A DNA stretch of 10,241 nucleotides from Rodentolepis nana (Eukaryota > Platyhelminthes > Cestoda > Cyclophyllidea > Hymenolepididae): positions 8,041 through 18,281 of the forward strand of contig UZAE01013883.1 of the NCBI GenBank assembly GCA_900617975.1, written 5' to 3'. A model generated the notes under the pieces. That model had not been told where the DNA came from. It saw only the letters and a program-made list of their open reading frames with translations, and did not search any database. The number at the start of each line of letters is the position of its first letter. Within the stretch, counting starts at the first letter, position 1. Both the position numbers and the translations under genes were made by a program. Below, piece by piece: positions 9,530 to 10,241 of this stretch.

Positions 9530-10228
9530 CATTTCATAGCAACAGTCTTCATTAGAATTCGCTTAATACGCTATCCTTTCATAGTTTTAATGAACTAAGG
9601 AACTTCATTATCAAAATCCATTATTTGCTACTTCCCAATCCTCTAAATGGTATTATTTTTGACAATGCCATTGTTCCAGATCACTATCAGATTATTGAAA
9701 TTTGTAAAAATTTATTTTCACATTTAACTGAGCAATAATAATGATGATAATAATAATAATGGTAATGTTTTGATCTGCCTATTTAAGGTTGTTCATAATC
9801 ATATTAGGGGCGCGCTTAACTAAATAATTTGCGAATGAGGGCGAAGTTTGACCCGGTACATCTTTTTAGCCGCAATGTTTGGGTTCATCGTGTTCTGTCA
9901 ATATGTCAAGTATATGGTTAATGATTGGCCATTTAGAAGCAAAAGCATTGCCTCCAATATTATAAAATAAGAGGGCAACAGAATTTTATTTGATAAATCA
10001 ATGAAAGGAAAATTAAGTACAAAAGTCAACTAAAGAGACTGAATCAATAATCTACATATATCTACAAAATTAGTAAATTATGCTGTTCCAAAATTGATCA
10101 ATGCTAATTTGCTTCTCTTGCACTTTATTTATCACTAATTCTAAACTATATGCATTGCTATTTAGGTAAAGGTGATCATAACTAAAGGGCTTATTATGAT
10201 TTTGTGATAAGACAAGTTTTCGTTCTAT
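9530..10228. other. AT-rich non-genic right end
   Basis: No gene or known repeat is seen apart from the microsatellite at 9736-9761. Two short matches to copy B (at about 10022-10034 and 10180-10191) are discussed under rejected items. Confidence 0.5.
9736..9761. repeat. AAT/ATG trinucleotide microsatellite
   Basis: This is a run of AATAATAATG ATGATAATAATAAT type: imperfect trinucleotide units with two ATG variants. Such a tract is likely to vary in length between individuals. Confidence 0.8.
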
Positions 10229-10237
10229 CCCCCCCCC
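10229..10237. repeat. Run of nine C at the right edge
   Basis: A pure C9 homopolymer sits four bases from the end of the window and mirrors the C-rich start. The real tract may continue beyond the window. Confidence 0.9.
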
Positions 10238-10241
10238 GTCC

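Noticed and set aside
10022..10191. Short exact matches to copy B (AAGTCAACTAAAG at 10022-10034; AACTAAAGGGCT at 10180-10191)
   Set aside because: The 12-13 base matches do not extend on either side and lack the neighbouring blocks of the repeat, so coincidence is as likely as a third copy.

Overview
The window looks like intergenic or intronic DNA from an AT-rich animal genome, most likely an invertebrate. An arthropod is plausible, but nothing here identifies the species. The pointers are roughly two-thirds A+T, no long open reading frame, no bacterial gene or operon structure, decayed class I and class II transposable elements, and simple-sequence tracts. I found no intact protein-coding gene, tRNA, rRNA, CRISPR array or promoter that I can support.

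Layout. Bases 1-26 are a C-rich edge. 27-1485 is featureless AT-rich DNA. 1486-1540 is a large poly-C tract with one ambiguous base (N). On the minus strand around 2130-2470 is a probable fragment of a non-LTR (LINE) reverse transcriptase. At 3611-4530 on the plus strand is a heavily decayed mariner-like transposase. It is recognisable across several frames, with the first and third catalytic aspartate positions readable and the second replaced. 4531-6984 is non-genic. At 6985-7275 (minus) and about 9155-9530 (plus) lie two inverted copies of one interspersed, retroposon-like repeat with an A/T-rich (TAAA-type) 3' tail. They are about 80% identical over a 140-base core, and their A-rich tails point away from each other. 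An AATAAT-type microsatellite follows at about 9736-9761, and the window ends in another poly-C run.

The most distinctive global property is the set of long pure C or G runs (8 to 20 bases) in an AT-rich background. One of them interrupts the conserved WPP...SPDLNPLD region of the mariner fossil, so it arose, or grew, after that element inserted. Both window ends are also poly-C, which suggests the sequence was cut at such tracts during assembly.

No genes work together here: the window is a record of old transposition and simple-repeat growth. I do not see a new functional system. The mariner fossil, the inverted repeat pair and the poly-C behaviour are the observations worth following.
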